A DNA stretch of 64,000 bases from Candidatus Thorarchaeota archaeon (GCA_004524445.1 SDNP01000010.1:1-64000); one strand, 5' to 3'; shown: positions 51,840-60,749, numbered from the stretch's first letter. Made by a program: numbers and translations. Notes: generated from the sequence alone by a model not told the origin.

Positions 51840-52412
51840 CTAGGAATCTATCATACCAGCTTCTTTGTCTACTTGAATGTCAACAGCCAGTTCTCTGAAT
51901 ACTTGGTCAATATTCTCTCCTGTTACAATATTTGCCAATCTGACGGGCAAATCAAGTTGCTCGCCCAATTCAACTATCTTTTTCACTTCCTCTTCAGTCA
52001 TTTCCAATGAGGAATCACCAACCAAGACTATGGGAATCATTCTACCTGAATGGGCATGAATAGCATCAATAAATTCAGGAATATGAGTAAATGAATCAAG
52101 ATTTCGAGGATTGACAGCGAGAAGTGCTGCATCAAATCGTCTATAGTAATCCCGCGGCTCCATGACATTGTATAACTCCCACACCCATGGACCATGGAGC
52201 TCAAGATCCAGTTCCATTGTGGTTATCTCTCCATCAATGGAAACAGACATGAATTTCGTCCATTCTGCCTCTGGCCAATCACTAGCTAGAGCTTTTTCAG
52301 CTAGTTTTCGAGGATACCTTAGAGAGTCATTAGTCAGTTTGGCACAGAGGCCATAACCCAATATTGAATCACCCGCCACAAGCACTTTGTATCGGTCATG
52401 TTCTGAACTCAC
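51840..52412 (-). CDS. Ras/Rab-fold pseudo-GTPase with degenerate nucleotide site
   Basis: A 190-residue protein that follows the Ras-fold order but lacks nucleotide-binding residues. YKVLVAGDSILGYGL aligns with the P-loop strand; the GxxxxGK[S/T] consensus becomes G14-x4-G19-Y20-G21, so both Lys and Ser/Thr are lost. DLELHG replaces DxxGQ, IVLVGDSS replaces NKxD, and LANIVTGENIDQVF aligns with the SAK loop and last helix of the true GTPase at 53735. Strands and helices between them match throughout. It is expected to bind no GTP, or to bind it abnormally, and probably works as a scaffold. GTG 52412 follows GAGGAGAA. Downstream of the PRC-barrel and GTPase genes on the same strand. Confidence 0.8.
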   Translation of the reverse strand: MSSEHDRYKVLVAGDSILGYGLCAKLTNDSLRYPRKLAEKALASDWPEAEWTKFMSVSIDGEITTMELDLELHGPWVWELYNVMEPRDYYRRFDAALLAVNPRNLDSFTHIPEFIDAIHAHSGRMIPIVLVGDSSLEMTEEEVKKIVELGEQLDLPVRLANIVTGENIDQVFRELAVDIQVDKEAGMIDS

Positions 52413-52870
52413 GTGTTTCTCCTCATTCTATGTATTAATTACGTCCACTAGTGACGGAAGCGAAACCTTGGTGAACCTGATAGATTGGACTCTGATAAGT
52501 ATATTCTTGGAAAATATATTTCAAAAAGAAGAACGACGACCCATCACCAGGGGCCGACAAGTGTACCCAGCTTTATTATCCGTTGATTGAAAAACCCTCA
52601 AATGCCATTGTGGGGCTCTCAACATTAGGTCAGGATTATGACCCCGAAAGCCGGGCATTCGACATATAGAATGTTTCATCGACTCACTTCAATGCGTTCT
52701 TCATGGAGAAATCAGCATGTATTTTGTTAGCAAAACGGGGAAACTGGTTTCTTTTCTACACTTTAGTTTCAGTACTTCAGGCTGTACAAAATCCTCTCTA
52801 TATCCTCAGGTGAAACAAAGGGCGAACATGTTTTGGCTCGCCCATTATCTAGGAAAGTTACTGGTCATTT
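52413..52870. other. 458-bp intergenic region
   Basis: No supported gene. A weak stem (GGGCGA / TCGCCC, 52820-52843, 12-nt loop) lies about 27 bp after the PRC-barrel stop on the minus strand and could be a terminator. The rest shows AT-rich patches near 52500 but no tRNA-like fold. The gap separates the pseudo-GTPase from the PRC-barrel gene, so they need not share a transcript. Confidence 0.4.
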
Positions 52871-53641
52871 TTACCAATACCCAGGTAGGTCAAAGTGCTC
52901 ATAGAACCTCAATTCTTCTTCTCTGGTGAACTCTCCACCACGGTCAAATTTGGGTGCCTCTTCAAACTGCGCTCTCTTGACTCCTACGCGAATTTTTTGT
53001 TCTAGATAATCGATTGATTCAATCCAAATTGTTGGTACAACATATTCAGTTCCTTCTTTCCAATTACCAACATCAGCAATCAGATACATCACATTCCAGT
53101 CAGCAGTATCCACGAGAAAGTCAGCAACGCGACCAAGCATCTCATCTTCTAGCTGAATAGAATAGCCGTGAACCTCAGAGGTGTTTCTGAGATGTCTTTC
53201 AGGTACTGGAGCCCTATGCTCTTCGCCTCGAGATTCATCAGTAATTACATACTGGGTTGTAATAGAGTCAGGCATAGCTGTCCCTGGAACAGTAGAAGGC
53301 TCATCAGGGAGAATTCCGGGCCTAAATGTAGACCATTCGTAATATCGATGCAAGTCCGCTAACTCTCTTTCGGAGATTGGTTTGCTCAGGTCCACGCTAG
53401 GTGCGTCTTCAATGCGGGACTTCCGCAAATCTGTGCGTATTACCTTTTCACCGATATTTGGGGTTCCTACAATTTCGGTTGATAGAAGAACATTGCGTCC
53501 AGTTAACCATTCCTCCGTATCTACTATCAAATAATCTACATGCCATTCTCGGTCATCAAATAGGAATGCCACTACATCTGCAGATTCGCCATCCCCCGTA
53601 ATCAAAGTGCATTTTGCTATATCAGTTGCAAGCTCAAACAT
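52871..53641 (-). CDS. Protein with two PRC-barrel domains
   Basis: A 256-residue soluble protein made of two PRC-barrel-like halves. The first has VVAFLFDDREWHVDYLIVDTEEWLTGRNVLL and the second MLGRVADFLVDTADWNVMYLIADVGNWKEGTEYVV, each ending with a strand such as KVIRTDLRK or KIRVGVKRAQFEEAP. PRC barrels serve RNA processing and photosynthetic or cell-division complexes as protein-binding domains. A proline-rich linker (about 108-150) joins them. ATG 53641 has GGAG eleven bases upstream. It sits between the true GTPase (93 bp upstream) and the pseudo-GTPase on the same strand. Confidence 0.87.
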   Translation of the reverse strand: MFELATDIAKCTLITGDGESADVVAFLFDDREWHVDYLIVDTEEWLTGRNVLLSTEIVGTPNIGEKVIRTDLRKSRIEDAPSVDLSKPISERELADLHRYYEWSTFRPGILPDEPSTVPGTAMPDSITTQYVITDESRGEEHRAPVPERHLRNTSEVHGYSIQLEDEMLGRVADFLVDTADWNVMYLIADVGNWKEGTEYVVPTIWIESIDYLEQKIRVGVKRAQFEEAPKFDRGGEFTREEELRFYEHFDLPGYW

Positions 53642-53734
53642 CCATTCTTAGCTCCGTTGTACTATCTATAGTTAACTCGGCGATACTAATAACTCACATG
53701 GATTGGGAAAAATGAAGCCAGACCCAAGAGGAGT

Positions 53735-54292
53735 CTATTTCCGCTGAGTGGCAAGTCTTCTAGGAGGATAATCTGCATAGAGCTCCTTAGCTATCCTCAT
53801 GAATACTTGCTCAATATTCTCTCCAGTCTTCGCGCTGCATTCAAAGAACGGCCATTTTAGTTCTTCAGCATATTTTCGTCCCTTTGATGAAGGTATCTCA
53901 CGCCTATTGGATAGGTCCTTCTTATTTGCAAGAACAAGTCCAGGGATTTCTGTCTTCTTCTGTGGTTCTATGCTACTCATGAGACCATCATGCCAGGATT
54001 CCAAGCATTCAAATGAATATCGATCTGCCAGATCATATACAAGAAGGGCATAGTGGGCGCCTTTGTAGTACTGAGTTCTAAGAGCCGAGAAGTCCTCCTG
54101 TCCTCCGAGATCAATAAGGGTTAGAATCACGGGTGTGATAGGATCTATGTTCAAAGGGACTGCACTAAGGTCGACACCTACTGTGGCGTGATATTGCTCA
54201 TCGAACTCTCCCAAAAGGAGTCTCCTGATAATCGATGACTTGCCAACATTAGGTTCTCCAATCAGAAGGATTTTGTAAGTAGCAACCGTCAA
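53735..54292 (-). CDS. Ras/Rab-like small GTPase
   Basis: A 185-residue small GTPase with all motifs: G1 GEPNVGKSS (residues 12-20), G2 Thr in HATVGVD, G3 DLGGQE (about 63-68), G4 NKKD (about 122-125) and G5 ECSAKTG. The Gln of DLGGQE supports normal hydrolysis. There is no C-terminal Cys for prenylation; the end is basic (YPPRRLATQRK), so membrane attachment would be electrostatic or absent. Expanded families of such GTPases are a mark of Asgard archaea. TTG 54292 is the only start near the first strand. Upstream of the PRC-barrel gene; downstream of a CocE-like gene. Confidence 0.93.
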   Translation of the reverse strand: MTVATYKILLIGEPNVGKSSIIRRLLLGEFDEQYHATVGVDLSAVPLNIDPITPVILTLIDLGGQEDFSALRTQYYKGAHYALLVYDLADRYSFECLESWHDGLMSSIEPQKKTEIPGLVLANKKDLSNRREIPSSKGRKYAEELKWPFFECSAKTGENIEQVFMRIAKELYADYPPRRLATQRK

Positions 54293-54332
54293 CCTATTGG
54301 CCCCTTTGAATATTATAGCACCTCTGTCTTAT

Positions 54333-55874
54333 TTATTCATCGAGATATGATAGTGAAACGTATGAAGGCATTGAATCTGATGTGTAAACAGACTGCACAA
54401 TAGGTTCATCGAGTTCTGGAAGCGCAAACTTGGGAAAGTTTGACCATGAAATATGTAGCCCCAGCCTTTCATCTTTCTTTATCTCCATTCCAGTTGCTAG
54501 AAGGTCAATAGTAATCGGAGCTGGATTCTTCTTAGATGGCCCAACAACAGCAATACCGTCTTGGATTATGCGTTCCTTCTCTTCCGTAATCAATGTCAAT
54601 TTGGCGGTGAAATGCATGCCATCAAACGGAGTAGTTACCCAAAGATCCGCATGGATTGGCCCTAGAAGGGCTCTTGATTTCTGCAACGGAGGAGAAACGA
54701 AACGAATGATATCCGACCTAGCACTCAACGAGGATTGGTCAGCGGGTCCTGGTTCGAGATGAGGGGGAAACTCCCACACGGAACCACCTATCGTAGGAAC
54801 AGGATCACTTGGCTGAACCGGAATACCAAATTCCATTTCCTCTTCAGGTGGTTTCTCTAGCAACTCATAATCGCAGCCCAGGTATAGCCTTTCTTCAACA
54901 GTATCAGTCGGTGGCCATTCATCTAATTCGATCCATTCATCCGACCGGAGGATATAGACCCGAATGAGTTGCTCTGATTTGGACTTTGTTCTCTCTATCA
55001 AATCTAAGAAGTCTTTCATTGCCTGACCTCTACCTCTTTCGCCCAAGTCGAAGTCACCCACGCCTGAGAGGCTCTGGAGATAGCCATTGTGCCCCCAACC
55101 GCCAATTATAAGATCAGGCTTAATGCCGCCAGCAGCCATTAGATCCTCATAACTGGTTAGAGTACCACCCAGTAGAAAGTCATACCATCCGCCTACAAGG
55201 CAAGCTCTTGACTGAAGTGGTTTTTTGAATTCAATCCGAGACTCTTTCCAGCTCCTATCGTTTAGTGGAGTAAGAAACATATCCCAAACATGCTGAGGCC
55301 ACCCGAGCTGCTTTACTTTATTTTCTAGAGGTCCGCGATATGCCTCAGGCCATTCTCCATCAATCAGCTTGAGAGATGCTTGTACGCGGGTGGAGGTCAT
55401 AATAGCCCATGGTAATGCCCAATGTAGCTGTAAGACGCCATCGCGATACACCATGCCATCATCAGGCCGAGTGAATGTCATCGGTGCGAAGACAGCATCA
55501 ATGCAATCACATTCATCGTCCAGTACCTGAAGACCAGCATATCCAAGGTATGACGGACCAAAGACGATAATCCTTCCATTAGACCATGATTGTTTTTTAA
55601 TCCACTCAAAGGTATCAAATGAATCCTTCCGTTCCCTCAGAGGAATGAATCGCTTACCCTGAGAATCATATCTTCCGCGAGTATCCTGGATGACGAAAGC
55701 CAATTGGTTCTGGTCCAATAGGGCGTTGGCTAGACTGACGAAGTTCTTAGCACTATACGGAGTTCTCATGAGCACTGTAGTAAACGTACCAGTTGCCTCT
55801 GGAAGAATTACGATTGATGAGAGCTTAACACTGTCTCTCATGGGTACGGGGGAATGGAAGTCATAGTGTGGCAT
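54333..55874 (-). CDS. CocE/NonD family (S15) hydrolase
   Basis: A 513-residue alpha/beta hydrolase of the Xaa-Pro dipeptidyl peptidase / cocaine esterase family. The nucleophile is in GPSYLGYAGLQ (about residues 107-117, GxSYxG), an Asp in the ARSDI or PDD region is likely part of the triad, and the His is in GGWGHNGY (about 267-274). The N-terminal VPMRDSVKLSSIVILPE and the C-terminal jelly-roll SALLGPIHADLWVTT-like half match the family. Start ATG 55874: GTGAT lies four bases before it, while GTG 55883 is part of that site. No signal peptide, so a cytosolic esterase or peptidase. It ends 40 bp before the small GTPase gene. Confidence 0.9.
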   Translation of the reverse strand: MPHYDFHSPVPMRDSVKLSSIVILPEATGTFTTVLMRTPYSAKNFVSLANALLDQNQLAFVIQDTRGRYDSQGKRFIPLRERKDSFDTFEWIKKQSWSNGRIIVFGPSYLGYAGLQVLDDECDCIDAVFAPMTFTRPDDGMVYRDGVLQLHWALPWAIMTSTRVQASLKLIDGEWPEAYRGPLENKVKQLGWPQHVWDMFLTPLNDRSWKESRIEFKKPLQSRACLVGGWYDFLLGGTLTSYEDLMAAGGIKPDLIIGGWGHNGYLQSLSGVGDFDLGERGRGQAMKDFLDLIERTKSKSEQLIRVYILRSDEWIELDEWPPTDTVEERLYLGCDYELLEKPPEEEMEFGIPVQPSDPVPTIGGSVWEFPPHLEPGPADQSSLSARSDIIRFVSPPLQKSRALLGPIHADLWVTTPFDGMHFTAKLTLITEEKERIIQDGIAVVGPSKKNPAPITIDLLATGMEIKKDERLGLHISWSNFPKFALPELDEPIVQSVYTSDSMPSYVSLSYLDE

Positions 55875-55986
55875 AGCTATCACTCTGCACGGGATAGGTT
55901 GGTCGTCATCCTAAAATATCCGATGGAACAAGCTACAAAAGCAGACATGAGAAGGCAATTGTTGTATATATGGAGGATTAAGCAAC

Positions 55987-56868
55987 TTGCTGCAGTACGA
56001 AGGATCCATCTGGCGGCCCCCAAGTGAAGCTAGAAGTCTAATCCTGCAGGCAACAGTAGGTTGTTCACATAATGCCTGCATTTATTGTGTTTCATACAAA
56101 CAGAAGAAGTTCCGTGTAAGAGGGGCAGAGGGGATAAGGCATGATCTCCAGCAGCTTTCATCCGGTCAGAAATCGCGAGTGAAACGTGTATTCTTAGCAG
56201 ATGGCAATGCTCTCGCAATGACTACAGATGAGATGGCTGACACACTAGATGTACTAAGTGACGAGCTTCCCCGTCTTCAGCGTGTCGGGACCTATGCTTA
56301 TGCCAGAGATGTTGATAGTAAGAGCATTAGTGAGCTGAAACAACTCCATAAGAAAGGTCTTGGAATCGTCTATCTAGGATTAGAGACCGGTGATGATGAT
56401 CTATTAAGCTGGGTCAGAAAAGGAGTCTCCTCGAGAGAGAATGCTGAGGCATGTAAAAAGATTCGAAAGGCATGCATACCTCTTTCACTCACAATCATAT
56501 TGGGATTAGGTGGAAAAGAGCATTCAGAAAGACACGCGAAAGCAACGGCTGCAGCACTGAATGAGATTGACCCCGAATATGTTGGGGCGTTGACATTGAT
56601 GACACCCCCAGGTACAGCAATCCATGAGATGGTTAAGCGAGGAGAATTTAGGACCATGTCATCACTTGAAATACTTAGAGAACTAAGGACTATCGTGGCG
56701 GACCTGGAATTGACCAGCTGTATCTTCCGGACAAATCACGCATCAAATTACCTACCGGTTAGAGGAACGCTAAATCGCGATAAAGAACGCGTGCTGGACA
56801 CGATAGATAAGGTGCTTGAAAAGGGGGATTTGAGCAGCCTCCGGTCCTCATATCTGAGAGGCCTCTAG
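55987..56868 (+). CDS. Radical SAM protein (CX4CX2C type)
   Basis: A 293-residue radical SAM enzyme without extra domains. The iron-sulfur motif is GCSHNACIYC (residues 24-33), which has four residues between the first two Cys instead of the common three, a form seen in a subgroup that includes a YKQKKFRV segment. SAM contacts appear in FLADGNAL and GIVYLGLETGDDDLL. It resembles B12-independent Elp3/HemN-like enzymes of unknown product. TTG 55987 is supported by GGAGGATT about seven bases upstream. Divergent from the CocE-like gene with about 110 bp between. Confidence 0.85.
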   Translation: MLQYEGSIWRPPSEARSLILQATVGCSHNACIYCVSYKQKKFRVRGAEGIRHDLQQLSSGQKSRVKRVFLADGNALAMTTDEMADTLDVLSDELPRLQRVGTYAYARDVDSKSISELKQLHKKGLGIVYLGLETGDDDLLSWVRKGVSSRENAEACKKIRKACIPLSLTIILGLGGKEHSERHAKATAAALNEIDPEYVGALTLMTPPGTAIHEMVKRGEFRTMSSLEILRELRTIVADLELTSCIFRTNHASNYLPVRGTLNRDKERVLDTIDKVLEKGDLSSLRSSYLRGL

Positions 56869-56890
56869 GAATTCAATGCACGTCGTTGCA

Positions 56891-57718
56891 TTAGGGAATG
56901 AAGACACCACTCATAGGTGTGACTTCCAGCCCCTTCTCCTCTAATGCTTTCACGAAGGGGGCAATTCCAACGGAATCAGAAGAGATATGACCTGTAGCAA
57001 CAAGATTTCCACTTAGCTCCTCTTGCGATAGTTCCTTCTTATCAGATGTTCCAAGGTGCATATAGATGACTGTTGAATACCCGTGAGTGAAATACGCCTT
57101 CGCAACTCCTGCACCACCATTTGTGCCTCCGGCCATGGCAACAACCCATTTTCCGAGTAGATTATCTTTGGACCCAACATACACCTTAGGCTCCGTCATG
57201 CCCTCTTGCAATTCGGGAAGTGTTTCCATTGCATCAATGGCGTCTTGCACTTTCGGTTTTTCCAGTTCATCAGTTTCATTCCTAATTACATCGATGAATC
57301 TATTCCTGCAAACAATATCCAACGGCAAATGAATATTCATAAAAGGTATCTCTAGAAGACGGGCTGCTGATGGTGTGCGATCATAGTTACCCACATGGGT
57401 GCCCACTCTGACAAGGTCCAGCCTAGGCTCAAGAGCTTTCTCTGCAATGTGAGGCGGAATATCAGCTTCAACCATCTGGTCAATCTGTCGCTTAACAACT
57501 TCTTCAAAATGAATTCTTGATTCTCCACCGGGCGGATGATGAGCAATCACTAAATCATACCCCAACTCCTTTGCCAAGAGAAGCTCAGCAGTACCCATGT
57601 CTATTCCTATGAGGACACGTTCGATATCCTTGCCGGGAACATGAATTGCCGTGTCCCCGGGGACCTCATTCAAACCTGCTAAATCAAGTGCAATTTGCAT
57701 TATTTCATCAGTATTCAT
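56891..57718 (-). CDS. NIF3-family (GTP cyclohydrolase 1 type 2-like) metal protein
   Basis: A 275-residue NIF3 family protein from ATG 57718. The dinuclear metal ligands are in DLVIAHHPPG (about residues 52-61) and toward the C-terminus (YMHLGTSDK, ATGHISSDS with His and Glu/Asp). VPGDTAIHVPG and VLIGIDMGTAELLLAKELGYD match the family. Members form a hexameric toroid; activity is uncertain, with one member called GTP cyclohydrolase. GTG 57730 is an alternative but is probably part of the ribosome site. Divergent from the DUF22-like gene and converging on the radical SAM gene. Confidence 0.87.
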   Translation of the reverse strand: MNTDEIMQIALDLAGLNEVPGDTAIHVPGKDIERVLIGIDMGTAELLLAKELGYDLVIAHHPPGGESRIHFEEVVKRQIDQMVEADIPPHIAEKALEPRLDLVRVGTHVGNYDRTPSAARLLEIPFMNIHLPLDIVCRNRFIDVIRNETDELEKPKVQDAIDAMETLPELQEGMTEPKVYVGSKDNLLGKWVVAMAGGTNGGAGVAKAYFTHGYSTVIYMHLGTSDKKELSQEELSGNLVATGHISSDSVGIAPFVKALEEKGLEVTPMSGVFIP

Positions 57719-57926
57719 ATCGAATTCCACGAGTGCTGCAGAATCATTCTCCCATATAACACCTCAGGCGGATAACTTGGTATTTCTGTGTCCCCCAATG
57801 ATTAGAATTCTTCGCTGCGTTGCAATCAGAATTCAGAAAAGCAACCTATTCTTTAACAAGAATACACCTGTAATTACTTAAATAGCAAAACACTCAATTC
57901 GAATCGACCATAAGGGTGGCTTTCCA

Positions 57927-58334
57927 ATGACTGACAAGATATACGTAATAAGCTGCAATCAAGAATTGGCTTCAATGGGCCTCGATAGAATGCGAACAAG
58001 CGTGCAGGGTCTCGATCCTGCTACGCTCGACATCGACTGGAGCAACGCTCGATTGGTACCTATCGTCGCGGCAGAGAGAGTTGCCTTTGAAGAGGATGAA
58101 ACAAAAATGGTTTCCATTCAACCGATTGATGTTCCAGCCAATTCAATAGTTCTTAATTCGTTCTATGGGTCAAATGGAATGGGTCATCTTACTTGCATTG
58201 GTTCCACAGAAATGAAGCCTGATTACGAAAAACGAACCGCAACCATAGGAATGTTTAGGTCGCGAGTGAAAGCACCCGTCATGCAAAACGATCTCCTAGG
58301 TATGGCATTGATTGTAGAAGCTAAGAGAAAATAG
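57927..58334 (+). CDS. DUF22-like small protein
   Basis: A 135-residue soluble protein. The second half has the DUF22-type order: PIVAAERVAFEEDETKMV, a strand IDVPANSIVLNSFYGSNGMGHLTCIGS, MKPDYEKRTATIG and QNDLLGMALIV. DUF22 is a small archaeal domain with a beta-rich fold and unknown role. The first 40 residues (ISCNQELASMGLDRMRTSV) have no match I know. ATG 57927 follows GGGTGG. A promoter-like AT-rich segment lies upstream. Convergent with the DsrEFH operon. Confidence 0.6.
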   Translation: MTDKIYVISCNQELASMGLDRMRTSVQGLDPATLDIDWSNARLVPIVAAERVAFEEDETKMVSIQPIDVPANSIVLNSFYGSNGMGHLTCIGSTEMKPDYEKRTATIGMFRSRVKAPVMQNDLLGMALIVEAKRK

Positions 58335-58346
58335 GCTCCAACCAAA

Positions 58347-58646
58347 TCAAATTGATACTACTCGGTCGAATTTCTCCATTATCAAGTCAACTATTTCATC
58401 GTAACCCACCAGGGATACGTCACCCACGAGTCGGCTCTTGATTCCCCGTTCTTCTACATGATGTTGAGAAACAAACATTGGAACATCCAAATCAACAACC
58501 TTCGAGGAATGCTCACAACCTCTGTCAGCTAAGAATACACCATCTTGGACCAGCAAAAGAGAAATTTCATGTCCCTCTGACTTGAGTGCTTTTGCTATCT
58601 CTTCGACGCTTTTGCATTCACTTGATAACCAAAGCAGGAACTTCAC
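58347..58646 (-). CDS. DsrH/TusB-like sulfur-relay protein
   Basis: A 99-residue member of the DsrH/TusB group, third of the DsrE-DsrF-DsrH run. It has the ALKSEGHEISLLLVQDGVFLADRG pattern (alpha/beta Rossmann-like DsrE fold) and IVDLIMEKFDRVVSI at the end. Start GTG 58646: GAGGGTGAT precedes it by four bases and matches the 16S tail well; GTG 58655 is inside that site. It begins ten bases after the DsrF-like gene ends. In sulfur relay systems the protein stabilises the complex that passes sulfur to an acceptor. Confidence 0.78.
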   Translation of the reverse strand: MKFLLWLSSECKSVEEIAKALKSEGHEISLLLVQDGVFLADRGCEHSSKVVDLDVPMFVSQHHVEERGIKSRLVGDVSLVGYDEIVDLIMEKFDRVVSI

Positions 58647-58657
58647 ATTTATCACCC

Positions 58658-59008
58658 TCAGAATGTTACCACGATTTCATTCTCTGTGAACATCTTCCCA
58701 ATCTCAGTGCTGTCCACTATTTCCAAATCTTCCTGAATCTCGTCCGGCGATATCTTTCTCTCATCCAGAGAATCCTTGCTAACACATATTCGTCCTTCAA
58801 AGCTCTTGTAGACGGATTTGAACATTCTAATAGGCATATCATCCATATCTTTCAATGCCGCATATACGCCATCACTCAGAAGTAGCATTGTTGGTTCATG
58901 ATCCATTCCGAACATGCCTACGCTTGCTCGCCACCCTTCAAAATTCGTTACTGTTCCAAATGGTCTACTTCTGATCAAGAGCAATACTCTTCGTTCTGTG
59001 AACTCCAT
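58658..59008 (-). CDS. DsrF/TusC-like sulfur-relay protein
   Basis: A 116-residue DsrE-superfamily protein: RRVLLLIRSRPFGTVTNFEGWRASVGMFGMDHEPTMLLLSDGVYAALKDM is the typical opening with the FG segment and the DGV strand. The middle-position placement between DsrE- and DsrH-like genes and the lack of a catalytic Cys (one Cys, in RICVSKD) fit DsrF/TusC. ATG 59008 has AGGAGG nine bases upstream. It starts 12 bp after the DsrE-like gene stops. Confidence 0.83.
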   Translation of the reverse strand: MEFTERRVLLLIRSRPFGTVTNFEGWRASVGMFGMDHEPTMLLLSDGVYAALKDMDDMPIRMFKSVYKSFEGRICVSKDSLDERKISPDEIQEDLEIVDSTEIGKMFTENEIVVTF

Positions 59009-59020
59009 TGTACTAGCCTC

Positions 59021-59386
59021 CTACATTGTAAATGTCACAAATCTTTCACATTCGCCAACTATCTCAGCCAGTTCAGTTAATCCAGTGACTTCAATTTCGG
59101 GGATAAAGTCAGATCCCTCTTGGTCAAAACCTCTCGCAGAAGTGCAAAGCCCACATGCTTGAAATTCTGCGCCTAATTCTGCAAGCTCTTTAAATTTCTG
59201 CTCCATTGGTCTATCAGGGTCAGGTTCCTGTCCAAGTATCGCATTATTTACGCCATCAATGAACAGGAATACCTTCACACAATATCCCTTCTCCAAGGTA
59301 GCCTTCGCAAGATCAAAAAACGTGTGGCTATTCTCATAGGTATATGGACCAGTAAGCAAGAGGATGCCTAAGCATTTCTTTTCCAA
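59021..59386 (-). CDS. DsrE/TusD-like sulfur-carrier protein
   Basis: A 121-residue DsrE-fold protein. The active Cys is probably Cys in FQACGLCTSARG, the segment that carries persulfide in TusD/DsrE. The opening LGILLLTGPYTYENSHTFFDLA and KVFLFIDGVNNAIL are typical. Start TTG 59386: GGAGCTTGAT lies four bases upstream; a TTG at 59395 would be inside that site. First gene of the three-gene operon. With the thioredoxin reductase and glutaredoxin at 62-63 kb it may supply or move sulfur for thiolation of RNA or Fe-S clusters. Confidence 0.88.
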   Translation of the reverse strand: MEKKCLGILLLTGPYTYENSHTFFDLAKATLEKGYCVKVFLFIDGVNNAILGQEPDPDRPMEQKFKELAELGAEFQACGLCTSARGFDQEGSDFIPEIEVTGLTELAEIVGECERFVTFTM

Positions 59387-59572
59387 GGGTATCAAGCTCC
59401 AGATAGTAGATTTCCAAAGCTGGGTTGCTGTTTAAAAATCCAACTGAAAGGACTTTGATGCAAATTGAGAATTACAGAGAAAGTTAAAACATGCCCATCT
59501 TCATTCGCAACAAGATTGAATAGCATATGTGGCTGCAAATAGCAAAGAATCATAGATGTCGAGGACCTGTGA

Positions 59573-60640
59573 ATGGCAAGGATAAAGATTAGTTATACTG
59601 ACAAGGATGGAAGGGAAAGAATATACGAGGTCAACGAAGGAGAAGTTTCCATTCCTCTAAGGCGGAAAAAAGTCGCAGATATAGATTTGACCCCTTTGGC
59701 AGGAATGACCGGAATTGTTTCACTGGATTTGGGCGCAAACTATCTAGATAGTGTAGATTTGACACCACTGGGTGAATGTCCTGATTTAGAGTCGATCAAT
59801 CTCTTCAAAAACCCGTTAGGAACCCTTGATATCGAACCGCTAAAAAGCTGCGAAAAGCTTCAGGAGCTGAATCTTGGTTCAACAGAACTCGCATCAATAT
59901 CCCTAGACCCTCTGTCAGGAACAGATCTAAGAAGAATCCGGTTATTCAACAATCAGATCTCCGAGATAGACTTGCGACCGCTTTCAGCTTGCCGCAATTT
60001 GGAGTCATTAGAACTGGAAAACAACCAACTCTCAGGGATAGACTTGGTCCCTCTCTCTAATTGCAAACACCTGAATCAACTCAATCTCATGTACAATGAG
60101 CTGACCACACTTGACCTTAGTCCTATTGCAGATTGTCAAGAAATGAAGTTTCTTTACCTCCACCATAATATGCTCTCCGAGATAGACCTCTCGCCAATGG
60201 AGAAATGGCATGATTTCAGAATCTTGAGGCTCGGTGGTAACGATCTGGAGTTTCTCGACCTGAGCCCATTATCAAATTGTCGCGAACTAAGACGGCTTGG
60301 CTTGGCAATGAACCGGATTTCAGAGCTCGATTTGCAGCCATTAGAAAATTGTCCCGAATTGCGTGCATTAGACGTGGCAGGAAATGACATAAAATCATTA
60401 GATTTGTCCCCCCTTGCAAAATGTGAGTCTCTAGAGGATTTCTATATCTATAGCGACCATCCTGACGAAAACGATATCAATGAACTGGATATCAGCCCAC
60501 TTTTTACATGTGGTAGTCTGGAGGATTTAACTGTGTCCCCCCATACAGAGATTCATGCTAAAGGTAATCTAAAAAATTCGGATGATATTCCGTTTGCGAT
60601 TGAAGACCTTATTGAAGAAAAGAGGATAAAATGGGACTGA
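59573..60640 (+). CDS. Leucine-rich repeat protein
   Basis: A 355-residue soluble protein with about eleven leucine-rich repeats of 22-23 residues from residue 33 to 315. The repeat is of the form LxxLDLSPLxxCxxLxxLxLxxNxLxxI, with a regular Cys/Asn in each unit. LRR proteins of this plain type are abundant in Asgard archaea and bind other proteins. Residues 1-30 form a small strand cap, and the end (IPFAIEDLIEEKRIKWD) is helical. No signal peptide or membrane segment, so it is cytosolic. ATG 59573. Isolated on the plus strand. Confidence 0.9.
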   Translation: MARIKISYTDKDGRERIYEVNEGEVSIPLRRKKVADIDLTPLAGMTGIVSLDLGANYLDSVDLTPLGECPDLESINLFKNPLGTLDIEPLKSCEKLQELNLGSTELASISLDPLSGTDLRRIRLFNNQISEIDLRPLSACRNLESLELENNQLSGIDLVPLSNCKHLNQLNLMYNELTTLDLSPIADCQEMKFLYLHHNMLSEIDLSPMEKWHDFRILRLGGNDLEFLDLSPLSNCRELRRLGLAMNRISELDLQPLENCPELRALDVAGNDIKSLDLSPLAKCESLEDFYIYSDHPDENDINELDISPLFTCGSLEDLTVSPHTEIHAKGNLKNSDDIPFAIEDLIEEKRIKWD

Positions 60641-60674
60641 ATGATATTGTTTCGAAGTTAATCTAATAATCGGT

Positions 60675-60687
60675 GAAATTTTTATAG
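60675..60687 (+). promoter_or_regulatory. BRE/TATA promoter for the 75-residue gene
   Basis: GAAATTTTTATAG is 63-75 bp before ATG 60750. It implies a transcription start near 60710 and a leader of about 40 nt. Good archaeal promoter geometry. Confidence 0.5.
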
Positions 60688-60749
60688 AATTAAGTAACTA
60701 TTATACCAGCGCGCCTAACGTCAATAGTTGAATCGTTGGGTTTGATTAT

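Noticed and set aside
52600-52680. Possible tRNA-like fold in the gap
   Set aside because: Stems do not make a cloverleaf and no anticodon loop or T-loop consensus is present.
52717-52929. 70-codon plus-strand frame
   Set aside because: Runs into the 3' end of the PRC-barrel gene on the other strand and has no ribosome site or family.
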